64,000 bases of DNA from DASCOT01 sp965197275 (lineage in GTDB: Bacteria > Acidobacteriota > UBA890 > WLXD01): NCBI GenBank assembly GCA_965197275.1, contig CBDAMQ010000027.1, forward strand, positions 186,001 through 250,000. Direction: 5' to 3'. The translations under genes were made by a program, and so were the position numbers. The notes beneath the pieces are model-generated. The model made no database searches, had not been told where the DNA came from, and saw only the letters and a program-made list of their open reading frames with translations. Of the stretch, positions 1 through 8,412 are shown in pieces. Numbering within the stretch: the first letter of the stretch is position 1; every line of letters starts with the position of its first letter.

Positions 1-813
1 GATCAGGTTGAGTTCGTCGCCTCCCCGTGGCCCGTGCTCATTGAGCCAGATGTCGCCGGTATGCGGATGAACCGCCAGGCCCTGGGCATTGCGGTGCCCG
101 TAGCTGAAGATCTCCGGCAGGGCATCGTCGCGGCCGACAAACGGATTGTCGACCGGCACCCGGCCGTCGTCGTGGAGTCGCACCGTAGTGCCCTGATGGT
201 TGGAGAGATCCTGGGCAGGATGGGCGTTCAGGTCGCCTCGCGGCGGGGTCTGGCGGTCTCCGACGGTGATGAACAGAAAGCCGTGGCGGTCGAAGGCCAG
301 CCGCGAGCCGTATGAACCGCTTCCATTGGTTGCCGCTTCAAAGATCTCTTCGACGGCCGTGAGACGGTGGTTCTCGAAACGACCACGCAGCGCCGTGGTG
401 GTCGCCTGCGAGCGGTCGGCGTTGGGCTTCGAGAAGCTGAGGTAGATGAGCCGGTTGGCAGCGAAATCCGGATGCAGGGCCACATCCAGTAGCCCACCTT
501 CGGTAGCAAGGCGCCTGCCTCGCGGCTCGACGAGGACGTCGGGAACACCCGGCACCGGATCGGCCAGCAGTTTGCCGTGACGAACAACGCGAAGCCGCCC
601 CGGCTGCTCGGTGACCAGCATGTCGCCGTCGGGAAGGAAGGCGATCGACCACGGGTGCTCCAGCACTTCCACCACCGTGACCACCCGATAGTCGTGGTAG
701 GCGGATCGGCCGGTGGGAGCCTGACCGGCGGACGGGCTCGTGGCGAACGCCAGGAATCCAGCGACGACCAGTGCGATGCGGGCACGAGCAATGTCGATCT
801 CCGCGGACCTCAC
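1..813 (-). CDS. PQQ-dependent sugar dehydrogenase (Yli/sGDH-like), 3' end outside window
   Basis: This is the N-terminal 271 codons of a soluble glucose/sorbosone-dehydrogenase-type beta-propeller, exported and presumably oxidising aldoses with PQQ. The frame stays open to base 1. It shows a hydrophobic signal segment (residues ~11-30), then the family sequence EHPWSIAFLPDGDMLVTEQP near residue 49 and, at the window edge, NEHGPRGGDELNLI, which is the PQQ/Ca-site region of this family. I chose the GTG at 813 because it overlaps the TGA of the upstream dehydrogenase (GTGA) and places the signal peptide correctly; no ATG is available. It is co-directional and probably co-translated with the upstream PQQ gene. 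The C-terminal half is not visible. Confidence 0.85.
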   Translation of the reverse strand, partial: MRSAEIDIARARIALVVAGFLAFATSPSAGQAPTGRSAYHDYRVVTVVEVLEHPWSIAFLPDGDMLVTEQPGRLRVVRHGKLLADPVPGVPDVLVEPRGRRLATEGGLLDVALHPDFAANRLIYLSFSKPNADRSQATTTALRGRFENHRLTAVEEIFEAATNGSGSYGSRLAFDRHGFLFITVGDRQTPPRGDLNAHPAQDLSNHQGTTVRLHDDGRVPVDNPFVGRDDALPEIFSYGHRNAQGLAVHPHTGDIWLNEHGPRGGDELNLI

Positions 814-2750
814 TCGGGAGATCCCGCCAGGGCCAAGGCGACGAGCTGCCCACGGGCGTCCTGATCCCCGATGGCGACAACAATGTACTGTCGGCCGTCG
901 GCCATATAGGTCATCGGGGCGCCGGACGTCCCCGCCGCTAGCTCGATCTCCCAGACGACGTCGCCGGTCTCCTTGTCCCAGGCTCGGAAGACCTTCCCGC
1001 CGGCCAGCGGGAGGATCGACAACGCCGCGTCGGAGCCCTCGCCAAGGAAGAGCAGGGTCTTGGTGAGCAGAGGTGCCGGGCGACCACGCTGGCCGAGCCA
1101 CGGCAGATCGAGATGCTCGACAGCCGGATCGTCTCTCGGTCCCGGACCGTTGGCTTTCATCCAGAGCTGATCACCGGTGTTCATGTCGATCGCCGTGATG
1201 CGGCCGTATGGTGGCTTCAGGAGGGGGAGTCCCTGCGGCATCGGCGCCTCGCGCGGAACACCGCGAACATACCGGAAGTCCGAGCTGTCCGGTTCCGGTG
1301 GTACGAGCGCGGTGACGCTCGGAGAGGTCACCGAAGGGACGTACAGCACCCCGGTCTCGGGATCGACCGCGGCACCACCCCAGTTCGCACCACCGACCCA
1401 TCCCGGCATCAGGATCGTTCCCCGAGTGCCCCCCGGGCGGTCATCTTTGACGCTCGGTGGCGTGTACATGGGACCGTATACGAAGGCCGAGAGAATCTGC
1501 TCGGCTTCGGTGCGCAGCTCGGGCGTGAAGTCGATGAGATCGTCAACGACGATCCCCTGGTGGTCGAATGGCAGCGGCCAGGTCGGGAAGGGCTGTGTCT
1601 GCGCGGCGACCTCGCCGGGGACGGTCGATGCCGCGACGCGACGATCTTCGATCGGCCAGATCGGCTCGCCTGTCTGGCGATCAAAGGCGAAAACGAAGGC
1701 CTGTTTGGTGACCTGTGCAAGCGCCTTGACCGGCCGCCCATCCACCACGATGTCGAGCACGTTGGCAGCCGCGGGCAGGTCGTAGTCCCAGAGTCCGTGC
1801 CGCACCGTTTGGTAGTGCCAGAGCCGTTCACCCGTATCCGCATTCACCGCGACGATGCTCTCGCCATAGAGGTTGTCACCGAGGCGGTGGCCGCCATACC
1901 AGTCGTTGGTTGTCGTCTTGAGCGGAAGGTAGACGTGCCCCAGCTCGTCGTCGGCGCTCATCAGCGTCCAGACATTGCCGTTTCCAGAGTAGGCCCACGA
2001 GGAGCCCTCCCAAGTCTCGTTGCCGGGCTCGCCGGGTTGCGGGATCGGGTCATGTTTCCAGCGCAGCTCACCGGTGCGCGTGTCGAACGCCCGTACATAA
2101 CCGGGCGGAGCCGTTTTCCAGTTCCGGTTCGGGGTCATTGCCGTGGAGCCGACGATGACCAGGTCACGGACCACAAGCGGTGCCGAAGTCCAGCTGTAGG
2201 TCGTGACGCGCGGATCGGGGTCTTGCGCCAGGTCGATCGTGCCGGCTACGCCGAACTGCGGATCTGGACGTCCGGTCGCTGAATCCAGGGATACCAGGTA
2301 GCGTCCGGAGCCGAGGAAGACTCGTTCCCGGGATCCGTCGCTCCAGAAAGCGACGCCGCGATTGGCGCGTCCCGAAGGATCGGCGCGCAGGCCAGCCCGA
2401 TAGGGGTCATAGCGCCAGAGCTCGCGCCCGGTGGCCGGATCAAGGGCCACCGCCTGCCCCATGTTGGTCGCGGCATAGAGCCGCGCACCGATCTTGATGG
2501 GGGTGACCTGGTAGTTCGGGTTGACCTCGGTGCCGGGGTATCGCGCCGGTAGGTCGTAGTCCGCCGACAGCCAAGCCCAGGCGATTTCCAGTTCGTCGAC
2601 AGTGGTCGCCGATATCTGCTCGAGCGGCGAGTACTTGGTCGCGCCGAGGTCGCGCGCGTAATGTGGCCAGTCAGCCGGGTCGATCGCTGGTGCAGGCGCT
2701 TGCGGGGGCGCGCCACCGCCACAGGCCCACTGCAAGCCGCACAGCACCAT
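810..2750 (-). CDS. PQQ-binding beta-propeller dehydrogenase (quinoprotein glucose-dehydrogenase-like), lipoprotein
   Basis: A 646-residue eight-bladed quinoprotein-type propeller. Tryptophan-docking style repeats appear along the chain (TGRELWRYDPY, TGELRWKHDP, TGERLWHYQTV, TGDQLWMKANG, TGDVVWEIEL). HHLWD-like HGLWDYDLPAAAN is the usual active-site region of membrane quinoprotein dehydrogenases. The N-terminus is short and hydrophobic, with a Cys followed by Gly (QWACGGG), so a lipoprotein is likely. The frame is open further upstream, without another ATG, so the start could lie 5' of 2750. There is no haem-binding CxxCH, so electrons must go to a separate acceptor. It overlaps the next PQQ gene by 4 bp, so the two form an operon. 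The substrate cannot be told from sequence. Confidence 0.85.
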   Translation of the reverse strand: MVLCGLQWACGGGAPPQAPAPAIDPADWPHYARDLGATKYSPLEQISATTVDELEIAWAWLSADYDLPARYPGTEVNPNYQVTPIKIGARLYAATNMGQAVALDPATGRELWRYDPYRAGLRADPSGRANRGVAFWSDGSRERVFLGSGRYLVSLDSATGRPDPQFGVAGTIDLAQDPDPRVTTYSWTSAPLVVRDLVIVGSTAMTPNRNWKTAPPGYVRAFDTRTGELRWKHDPIPQPGEPGNETWEGSSWAYSGNGNVWTLMSADDELGHVYLPLKTTTNDWYGGHRLGDNLYGESIVAVNADTGERLWHYQTVRHGLWDYDLPAAANVLDIVVDGRPVKALAQVTKQAFVFAFDRQTGEPIWPIEDRRVAASTVPGEVAAQTQPFPTWPLPFDHQGIVVDDLIDFTPELRTEAEQILSAFVYGPMYTPPSVKDDRPGGTRGTILMPGWVGGANWGGAAVDPETGVLYVPSVTSPSVTALVPPEPDSSDFRYVRGVPREAPMPQGLPLLKPPYGRITAIDMNTGDQLWMKANGPGPRDDPAVEHLDLPWLGQRGRPAPLLTKTLLFLGEGSDAALSILPLAGGKVFRAWDKETGDVVWEIELAAGTSGAPMTYMADGRQYIVVAIGDQDARGQLVALALAGSPE

Positions 2751-3120
2751 GACGCCGAGTACCGGCGTCCGGCGGTTTCGACGGCATCCACAATTGCTCT
2801 GTGGACCGTCTGCAGAGATCCTCAGCGTGCATTCGGAGCACGACCTCGCGTTCGGTTTACGTCGGGTTGATGGGCCGATCGGATGATGAGCGGGAGTCTA
2901 TCCGTTGTGGAAGCCGGGACACGGGGTCGGTTGACCCGTAAGATGCCGGGTGCTGCTCTGTTGATTCAGCATCCACGTTGCTGTTCGGAGGAACCCCAGG
3001 CGATCGCTCGCCTGTTGGCTGAGCGCGTACAGCCGTTCTCGAAGAGGATCGCGCCGACTGTGCTAGCGGCACGAGGCGGCCACGATCCTGCATCGCAATC
3101 GGGAACCATGGAGAAGCGAG
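2751..3120. other. 370-bp intergenic region, no gene seen
   Basis: The region lies between the divergent PQQ operon (-) and the small membrane-protein gene (+), so it should hold both promoters. Open frames inside it are short and compositionally unlike proteins. I could not assign a convincing -35/-10 pair or a hairpin. A Shine-Dalgarno-like GGAGAAGCG sits just 5' of the ATG at 3121. Confidence 0.4.
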
Positions 3121-3462
3121 ATGATCGTAGAAACGTTAATCTTCGCGGCGGTTGGCGGCGCTCAGCTACTGCCGGAGGAGGCCTCCCGCGTCGGCGAGTC
3201 ACCGGTTCAGCTGTGGCTCAGCCTGGGCGTGCTCGGCTTCGGGCTGGTGCTCGTAGGGCTGCAGATCCTCGTCATGCTGAAGCGCGGTAGCTCCTGGGGA
3301 CCACACACGGTCAGGCTGCACGGGCTTACGCTCGCGGTCATTGCAGGCGTGTTTCTGGTCACCGCGGGATACTCACAGCAGCAGATTGCGCCGATGATCG
3401 GGCTCCTGGGTACGATTGTGGGGTATCTGCTCGGCCAACGTTCGGAAGCGAAGCCGGCCTAG
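3121..3462 (+). CDS. Small membrane protein, unknown function
   Basis: A 113-residue protein with a purine-rich ribosome site (GGAGAAGCG) directly upstream of ATG. Hydrophobic segments at about residues 28-50, 68-84 and 90-104 predict three membrane helices. The tail is short and hydrophilic (LLGQRSEAKPA). No family was recognised. It is followed 45 bp later by a VOC protein on the same strand and could be co-transcribed with it. Codon use looks like that of its neighbours, so I treat it as a real gene, but no function can be given. Confidence 0.6.
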   Translation: MIVETLIFAAVGGAQLLPEEASRVGESPVQLWLSLGVLGFGLVLVGLQILVMLKRGSSWGPHTVRLHGLTLAVIAGVFLVTAGYSQQQIAPMIGLLGTIVGYLLGQRSEAKPA

Positions 3463-3507
3463 AGCTGGCCCCCGTCCCGCCGAGCCGTGATCGAGAGGAA
3501 TGTAGCG

Positions 3508-3918
3508 ATGACTGACGAGAACCGAGACGACAAACCGAATATCTTCCCGGGCTTCCGGTACACTGACGCGCCCGAGGCGATTGCCTGGTTGGGAAAGGCC
3601 TTCGGGTTCGAGGAGCGCTTCGTGGTCCCTGGCCCCGACGGGAGCGTCGCGCACGCCCAGCTGCAGCTCGGCACCGGCGCGATCATGCTCGGTTCGGCGC
3701 CCGCCGAGCCCGATCCTAACAACCCGTGGGAAGAGTCGCGGCACGGCGTCTACGTCTACGTTGAGGATGTCGACGCGCACTACGAGCGCGCTCGCTCCGC
3801 GGGTGCCGAGATCCTGCGCGAGCTACAGGACACCGAGTACGGATCGCGCGAGTACACCGCGTGTGATCCGGAGGGCAACCTGTGGAGTTTCGGTACCTAC
3901 CAGCCGCTCGCCGACTAG
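3508..3918 (+). CDS. VOC family protein (glyoxalase/PhnB-like)
   Basis: A 136-residue single-module VOC protein of the PhnB/YdeR-like subgroup. Typical sequence includes FRYTDAPEAIAWLGKAFGFE near the N-terminus, HAQLQLGTGAIMLG in the middle strand and the terminal DPEGNLWSFGTY. Such proteins bind a metal or small ligand as dimers; some give antibiotic resistance or act as dioxygenases, and this one cannot be assigned further. The ATG at 3508 is preceded by AGAGGAA at good spacing; a GTG 21 bases upstream is also in frame but has no ribosome site. It is convergent with the deiodinase-like selenoprotein gene. Confidence 0.85.
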   Translation: MTDENRDDKPNIFPGFRYTDAPEAIAWLGKAFGFEERFVVPGPDGSVAHAQLQLGTGAIMLGSAPAEPDPNNPWEESRHGVYVYVEDVDAHYERARSAGAEILRELQDTEYGSREYTACDPEGNLWSFGTYQPLAD

Positions 3919-3977
3919 ATGCCGAGAGGACCCGGGTATTGGCTTGGGGGAGTAGGTCGCCCCTCGCCGGGTAGCCA

Positions 3978-4658
3978 TCACCGATCGCTTCCTTGCCGGA
4001 CCGCAGTGGCGGGGCTACGCCGTGGCTTCAGGAAGCTCTCCAGGAATGTGTCTAGCGGCTGTCCGTGGTTGACATCGTCTTCGCCCCAGCCGTGCGGCGG
4101 CGTTTCCTGGCGCGGCCAGAATCCCCACGGCCCCTGCGCCCCGACGTAGGCGACCCTGCCGTCCGCATCGACGACGAACAGGCGCTCGGGCCAGGCGCTC
4201 CAGCGCTGAGCGACGGTGTCGTCCATCGAGTCGATAACGATCGGGAAGGGGAACTCGAGCATGGCGCACGCCTGCCCGGCTGCCGCGCTGCGCTCGTCCC
4301 TGTTCCGGGCATCGGCAATGATTGACCAGCCGGAATCGTCCATGCGCCAGCCGTCCGTCGAGTGGGCCTCGCGAATGTAAACCATGAGGAACTCGACACG
4401 GTCGCCGAAGCGCTCGTGCAACGCGATGACGTCAACTGACGCCTTGGAGAACGGTCCTCAGGTCAGCGACCCGAAGACCAACACCATCGGCCGATGCCCT
4501 CGGTGCGACGAGAGGCGCACGCTGCCGATCCCGTCGAAACGCTGGAGCTCGAAATCCGGGCTCGTGTCGCCGACCGACGGGTGATTGTTCTGGCGCTCGG
4601 TGATGAGCGCGTAGCCGTCGGCTCTGTCGGTTACCGTCCTGCCGGCGAATCGATCCAT
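3978..4658 (-). CDS. Selenoprotein: iodothyronine-deiodinase-like thioredoxin-fold protein (Sec67)
   Basis: A 226-residue thioredoxin-fold protein of the deiodinase-like family when the in-frame TGA at 4460-4458 is read as selenocysteine. The reading is VLVFGSLT-U-GPFSKA, which matches the deiodinase active-site pattern (FGSxTU-PF). After the UGA the frame continues with conserved family sequence such as FLMVYIREAHSTDGWRMDDS and ends naturally at 3978. The start is the ATG at 4658, with AGGAG upstream. There is no signal peptide, so it is cytoplasmic. Bacterial members are presumed Sec-dependent redox or dehalogenation enzymes, but their substrates are unknown. A SECIS-like hairpin follows the UGA (separate entry). 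An automatic caller would report only a 147-residue C-terminal fragment. Confidence in Sec is high because the UGA replaces the catalytic residue exactly. Confidence 0.92.
4428..4460 (-). promoter_or_regulatory. Bacterial SECIS element of the deiodinase-like gene
   Basis: After UGA (4460-4458) come 14 unpaired bases, then stem GGCGUC (4443-4438), loop AGUU (4437-4434) and stem GACGUC (4433-4428). This is six pairs including one G-U. The loop starts 20 nt after the UGA and has G in its second position. Both fit the bSECIS model (loop 16-37 nt downstream, G in the first two loop bases) that SelB recognises. The spacer length is identical to the other two elements in this window. Confidence 0.8.
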
Positions 4659-4764
4659 CTGGCGTTGCTCCTCGTGAGATCCGTTTCGTTTTTTGACTTC
4701 GCGTCGAGACTCCATTAGATACGGAACCTGGCTCGATTCCCATGCCCTACGGAGGAGGAATCTG

Positions 4765-6102
4765 ATGGCTCGCGGAAACCCGGTGTTGGTAGCCGTTGTC
4801 TCGTTGCTTGTTCTCACCGTTCCGACTCCAGGACTGTCGCAAGAGGTGGCGCCCGTCCAGGTCATTCGGGCCGGCCTTCTTGTGGATCCTGAGGCGGGAA
4901 CCGCAACGCCGAACCAGGTGATCCTCGTGCAGGGAGGTCGGATCGAGGCGGTGGTCTCGCCCGGCAGCGTCGACATCCCGGCCGATGCCGATGTCATCGA
5001 TCTTTCCGATCTGACCGTCCTCGGCGGACTGGTCGACACCCACAACCACCTGGCGCTGACCTACAAGCAGGACCCCGAGAGCAACTACTACTACCTGACC
5101 TACGTCATGGACTCGACACCGCTGCGGGCCATCCAGGCGGTGTCCAACGGCCTGCAGATGCTGTCGTCGGGATTCACCGTCGTGCGTGACATGGGCAACA
5201 ACGGCAACTACGCCGATACCGCGTTGCGCCAGGCGATCGAGCAGGGCTGGGTGCCGGGGCCGACGATCATCAACTCCGGCATCATCATCGGCGGCATGGG
5301 GGGGCAGTTCTGGCCGACGCCGGAGATGGGGATCGAGCACAACATCGTGTACCCCGAGTACCTCGACGCCGATACCAACGACGAGATCGTTAAGGCGGTG
5401 CGCCAGAACATTCTCTACGGCGCCACCGTGATCAAGATCTGCGTCGACTGCAAGCCCTATGGCTACACCGTCAGCGAGATGCAGCTGTTTGTCAGCGAGG
5501 CGGCGAAAGCCGGCATGAAGGTCGAGGGCCACGTGCAGACGCGCGACGGCGCCCGCCGCGCCATCGAGGCGGGGCTGTTCTCGCTGGCGCACTCGGAGGT
5601 TCTCGACGACGAGCTACACAAAGCGATGGCGCTCAAAGGCATCTATCGCGCCGGTACCGAGACCCCCGCCATGCCCTACAACGGCACCTCGGAGGCGGCC
5701 TTCGAGGACACCGTAGCCGGGCTTCGCAACGCTTTCGACAACGGTGTGCCGGTGACGTTCTCCACCGACGCCGACTACTACATTCCCGGCATGACGCGCG
5801 GCGAGGTGGTCATCGACTTCATCGAGACGTGGAAGGCGGCGGGGATTCCGGTTCCCGAGATTCTCAAGGCGATGACCACGACCGGCTACCGCTGTGCGGA
5901 GGTTTACGACGAGCGCGGTCCGATCAAGCCGGGCAACTACGCTGATCTGATCGCCGTGGAGGGCAATCCGTTGCGCGACATTGACGCGCTGCGTGACGTT
6001 CGCTTTGTGATGCGCGACGGCACCGTCTTCAAGCGCGACGGTGTGATGACGCCCGAGGCGTTCTTTCACGCCGGACCGGTGAACGGCTGGCGTATCCGGT
6101 AA
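4765..6102 (+). CDS. Exported amidohydrolase family protein (imidazolonepropionase-like)
   Basis: A 445-residue metal-dependent hydrolase with a Sec-type signal peptide (residues 1-26, ending PTPGLSQ). It shows the amidohydrolase metal motif VDTHNHLAL, a central metal/Lys region ATVIKICVDCKP, KVEGHVQTRDGARRAIEAG and a late STDADYYIPGM aspartate. The C-terminus has the usual small beta-sandwich ending in GNYADLIAVEGNPLRDI. The start is the ATG at 4765, directly after GGAGGAGG; an in-frame upstream extension to 4693 lacks a signal-like sequence. It is divergent from the deiodinase-like gene. Members hydrolyse amide or ester bonds of cyclic or peptide-like substrates; this substrate is unknown. 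Confidence 0.88.
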   Translation: MARGNPVLVAVVSLLVLTVPTPGLSQEVAPVQVIRAGLLVDPEAGTATPNQVILVQGGRIEAVVSPGSVDIPADADVIDLSDLTVLGGLVDTHNHLALTYKQDPESNYYYLTYVMDSTPLRAIQAVSNGLQMLSSGFTVVRDMGNNGNYADTALRQAIEQGWVPGPTIINSGIIIGGMGGQFWPTPEMGIEHNIVYPEYLDADTNDEIVKAVRQNILYGATVIKICVDCKPYGYTVSEMQLFVSEAAKAGMKVEGHVQTRDGARRAIEAGLFSLAHSEVLDDELHKAMALKGIYRAGTETPAMPYNGTSEAAFEDTVAGLRNAFDNGVPVTFSTDADYYIPGMTRGEVVIDFIETWKAAGIPVPEILKAMTTTGYRCAEVYDERGPIKPGNYADLIAVEGNPLRDIDALRDVRFVMRDGTVFKRDGVMTPEAFFHAGPVNGWRIR

Positions 6103-6187
6103 GGCCCTCGTCGGAGACCTCGGCGCGCGATGTCGTTTCGTGATCTCGCGGCTTGGCAGGTTCGCGGCTTTGCGGCTCGTCGCTTCG

Positions 6188-7720
6188 CTATTGGCTCGCC
6201 GGTACCGCCTCCATCAGCAGGCCGAAAGCGTCTCTCAGCCCCTCACCGCCGGCGCGTCCGCCTTTGTAGTGCCCGAGCCGAACGACCACCAGGTCGTGCG
6301 ACGGGATGATCGTCGCCGACTGGCCGCCGGCACCCTGCATCGAGTAGGCCTCGGCCGGAATGCCGTTGTTGCCGTCCTCGCTCTCGATCCAGAAGAAGCC
6401 GCCGTAGATCGGCCGCCCGTCGGCTACCCAGCCGGGCGCTGGCGTGCTGACGAACTCCACGAAGCCCTCGGGCAGGATGCGCTCGCCGTTCCACATGCCG
6501 TCCTGCAGGTACAGGTTGCCGAGCCGCGCCCAGTCACGGCCGGTGCCGAACTCGTAGCCCTGTAGCAGGAAGTTCCCGTAGGGGTCAGTTTCCATCACCA
6601 TATGGCGGATGCCGATCTTGTCGAACAGCTCGCGCTGAGGAAACGAGTGGTATTCGTCGCCGCGTCCCTCCACTCCGAGGCGAACCATGTAGTTAGTCAG
6701 CACCGGATCCGAGTTGCGATAGCGTCCGACAGTGTTGGGCGGATACTGCTGCGGCCGGTTGGCGGCGTACTCGAACGAGTTGACGGTGCCTGTATAGACG
6801 TACAGGTGGTCCGGGTAGCCCAGCGACTCGTCGTAGCCCGGGTCGGACTCGTTGCGGAAGCGCAGGCCGCTCGACATGCGCATGATGTCGGAGATGCGGA
6901 TCTCCGAGCGCGGGTCGTTGCCGCCCTGCCACTCGGGAATCGGCGCCGGTTGGTGCAGCTCGTAGACGCCCTGGCGGATGAGGATGCCCATCAGCGTTGC
7001 CGTTAAGCTCTTGCCCATCGACCAGCTTTCGAGCGGCGTGCTCATGGTGATGCCGTCGCGATAGCGCTCGCCGATGATGCGCCCCTTGTGGGTGATTACA
7101 AACGCCGCCGTCATGCCTTCGGCCGGCTCGAACGCTGCGTCGACGGCCTGCTGCACTTTGTCGGCGTCAATCTCTGCAGGGAGCGGTTCGTCCGACAGCA
7201 CGTCTCCCATCGGCCAGGGCTGCGTCGACGGATCGGGGAGGGTGCTCGGGATGTCGATCGGCGTGTAGTACACGTCGTCGGCGCCGATCGGCAGCGTCAC
7301 ACACCCCTGATCGCCCAGGTGCCTCGCGGTCCGCACGGTGCCGTCCGGCAGCGTCAGACGGACTTCCTTTTTCTCCATGTCCACGACACGGTCGGTGACC
7401 AGGGCGCGTTCCGCGTAGTGACTGCTGAAATAGCCGATGTTCTCGGCCGCGAAGTCGGCGTCGAGGCCGGTGATGAAGACCGCCGAGCAGAGGATCTTGG
7501 CGAACCCCGCGGTGTGGTGCACGAGCGCATCCCCGGGCGGTCCGACGTAGTCGCCCTCGAACTCCAGCGATGCGGCGCGGGCCACACGTTCCTCGGTGTT
7601 GGACGGGACTGCCGACCCGGACTCTTCTTCCATCGCCGCCGGCGCGCAGGCGCCAGACAGGATCCCGAGTGACAGGTAGCCGGCAAACGCTGCTAGCTGA
7701 GTAAATCGGCGAGTGCTCAT
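6188..7720 (-). CDS. Serine hydrolase (class C beta-lactamase fold), lipoprotein
   Basis: A 510-residue serine hydrolase. The N-terminus is a lipoprotein signal (LGILSGAC, Cys ~25). The catalytic SxxK is SMGK in ESWSMGKSLTATLMG, and the Tyr-Xaa-Asn motif is YRN in VGRYRNSDPVL. The late GGQSATIIPSHDLVVVRLGH segment is the third conserved element. This is the penicillin-binding-protein/esterase superfamily; most environmental members are esterases or D-amino-acid peptidases rather than lactamases. About 170 residues precede the catalytic domain and carry an uncharacterised extension. It overlaps the upstream gene by 4 bp (ATGA), so it is co-translated. Confidence 0.88.
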   Translation of the reverse strand: MSTRRFTQLAAFAGYLSLGILSGACAPAAMEEESGSAVPSNTEERVARAASLEFEGDYVGPPGDALVHHTAGFAKILCSAVFITGLDADFAAENIGYFSSHYAERALVTDRVVDMEKKEVRLTLPDGTVRTARHLGDQGCVTLPIGADDVYYTPIDIPSTLPDPSTQPWPMGDVLSDEPLPAEIDADKVQQAVDAAFEPAEGMTAAFVITHKGRIIGERYRDGITMSTPLESWSMGKSLTATLMGILIRQGVYELHQPAPIPEWQGGNDPRSEIRISDIMRMSSGLRFRNESDPGYDESLGYPDHLYVYTGTVNSFEYAANRPQQYPPNTVGRYRNSDPVLTNYMVRLGVEGRGDEYHSFPQRELFDKIGIRHMVMETDPYGNFLLQGYEFGTGRDWARLGNLYLQDGMWNGERILPEGFVEFVSTPAPGWVADGRPIYGGFFWIESEDGNNGIPAEAYSMQGAGGQSATIIPSHDLVVVRLGHYKGGRAGGEGLRDAFGLLMEAVPASQ

Positions 7721-8397
7721 TCTGACTCCGGCTGTTCGTCGCGACGGTTCGGTCCGACGGTGATCTCGGTAATGTGGAGGCTCAAGTCGGCACCGGCACG
7801 CAGGCCGATGGTCCCCTCCACCGTCACCTTTGTCCTCGCCACTTCGGCGACCTTCTCGTCGTTGACATAGAACGCGACCATCTCGTCCTTGGCGTCGACC
7901 GCAAGGACGTTCTTTGCGGTTCCCTCAGGCGGCTCGGCGAGCCGCACGATGCCGGTGTGTTCGGTCCAGGGAACCGTCGCGCGCACCCCGCCAGCGGTGT
8001 GCTCGGCGATCCGGAAGCTGCCGTCATTGCGAATCTGGAACGTGGCGTAGGATGCCTGACCGTCGAGGTCTTGCCCGCCGAAGAAGACCCCGTAGGGTGT
8101 GTCGACGGCTTTGGCACCTTCGTCGCTGGGCGAGAACAAGAACACCGTGCTGGTGATGCTGTAGTTGCCGGTGGCGAAGCTGGCGGGATCCCAGATCAGC
8201 CCTGCGGCTCCAGGGTGAACGTGCCATCCGGGTCGCATCACCACGAAGCCACGCTCGACGGCCATGTCGGAGTCGTCGGCACGTGTCTCCCAATGCGGCG
8301 GCCGCTCGAGGTTGTGCCCCGATTGGGCCAGCGTCGCGGGTATCGTGTTGCCCAGTACAGCTGCCAGGACAACAAGGGTCGTAGTTGCGCGTGTCAT
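7717..8397 (-). CDS. Exported lectin/DUF1080-like beta-sandwich protein
   Basis: A 226-residue protein with a clear signal peptide (residues 1-24, ending TLAQ). The body looks like a concanavalin-type jellyroll: GNYSITSTVFLF, PYGVFFGGQDL, YATFQIRNDGSFRI, VAFYVNDEKVAEVA and GTIGLRAGADLSLHITEI follow the strand order of LamG/DUF1080 (3-keto-disaccharide hydrolase-like) folds. Exact family membership is an inference. It sits directly upstream of, and overlaps, the serine hydrolase, and lies 15 bp downstream of a lipoprotein gene, so the three genes are probably one operon for periplasmic degradation. Confidence 0.6.
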   Translation of the reverse strand: MTRATTTLVVLAAVLGNTIPATLAQSGHNLERPPHWETRADDSDMAVERGFVVMRPGWHVHPGAAGLIWDPASFATGNYSITSTVFLFSPSDEGAKAVDTPYGVFFGGQDLDGQASYATFQIRNDGSFRIAEHTAGGVRATVPWTEHTGIVRLAEPPEGTAKNVLAVDAKDEMVAFYVNDEKVAEVARTKVTVEGTIGLRAGADLSLHITEITVGPNRRDEQPESE

Positions 8398-8412
8398 CGT
8401 GTTGCCTCCGAT

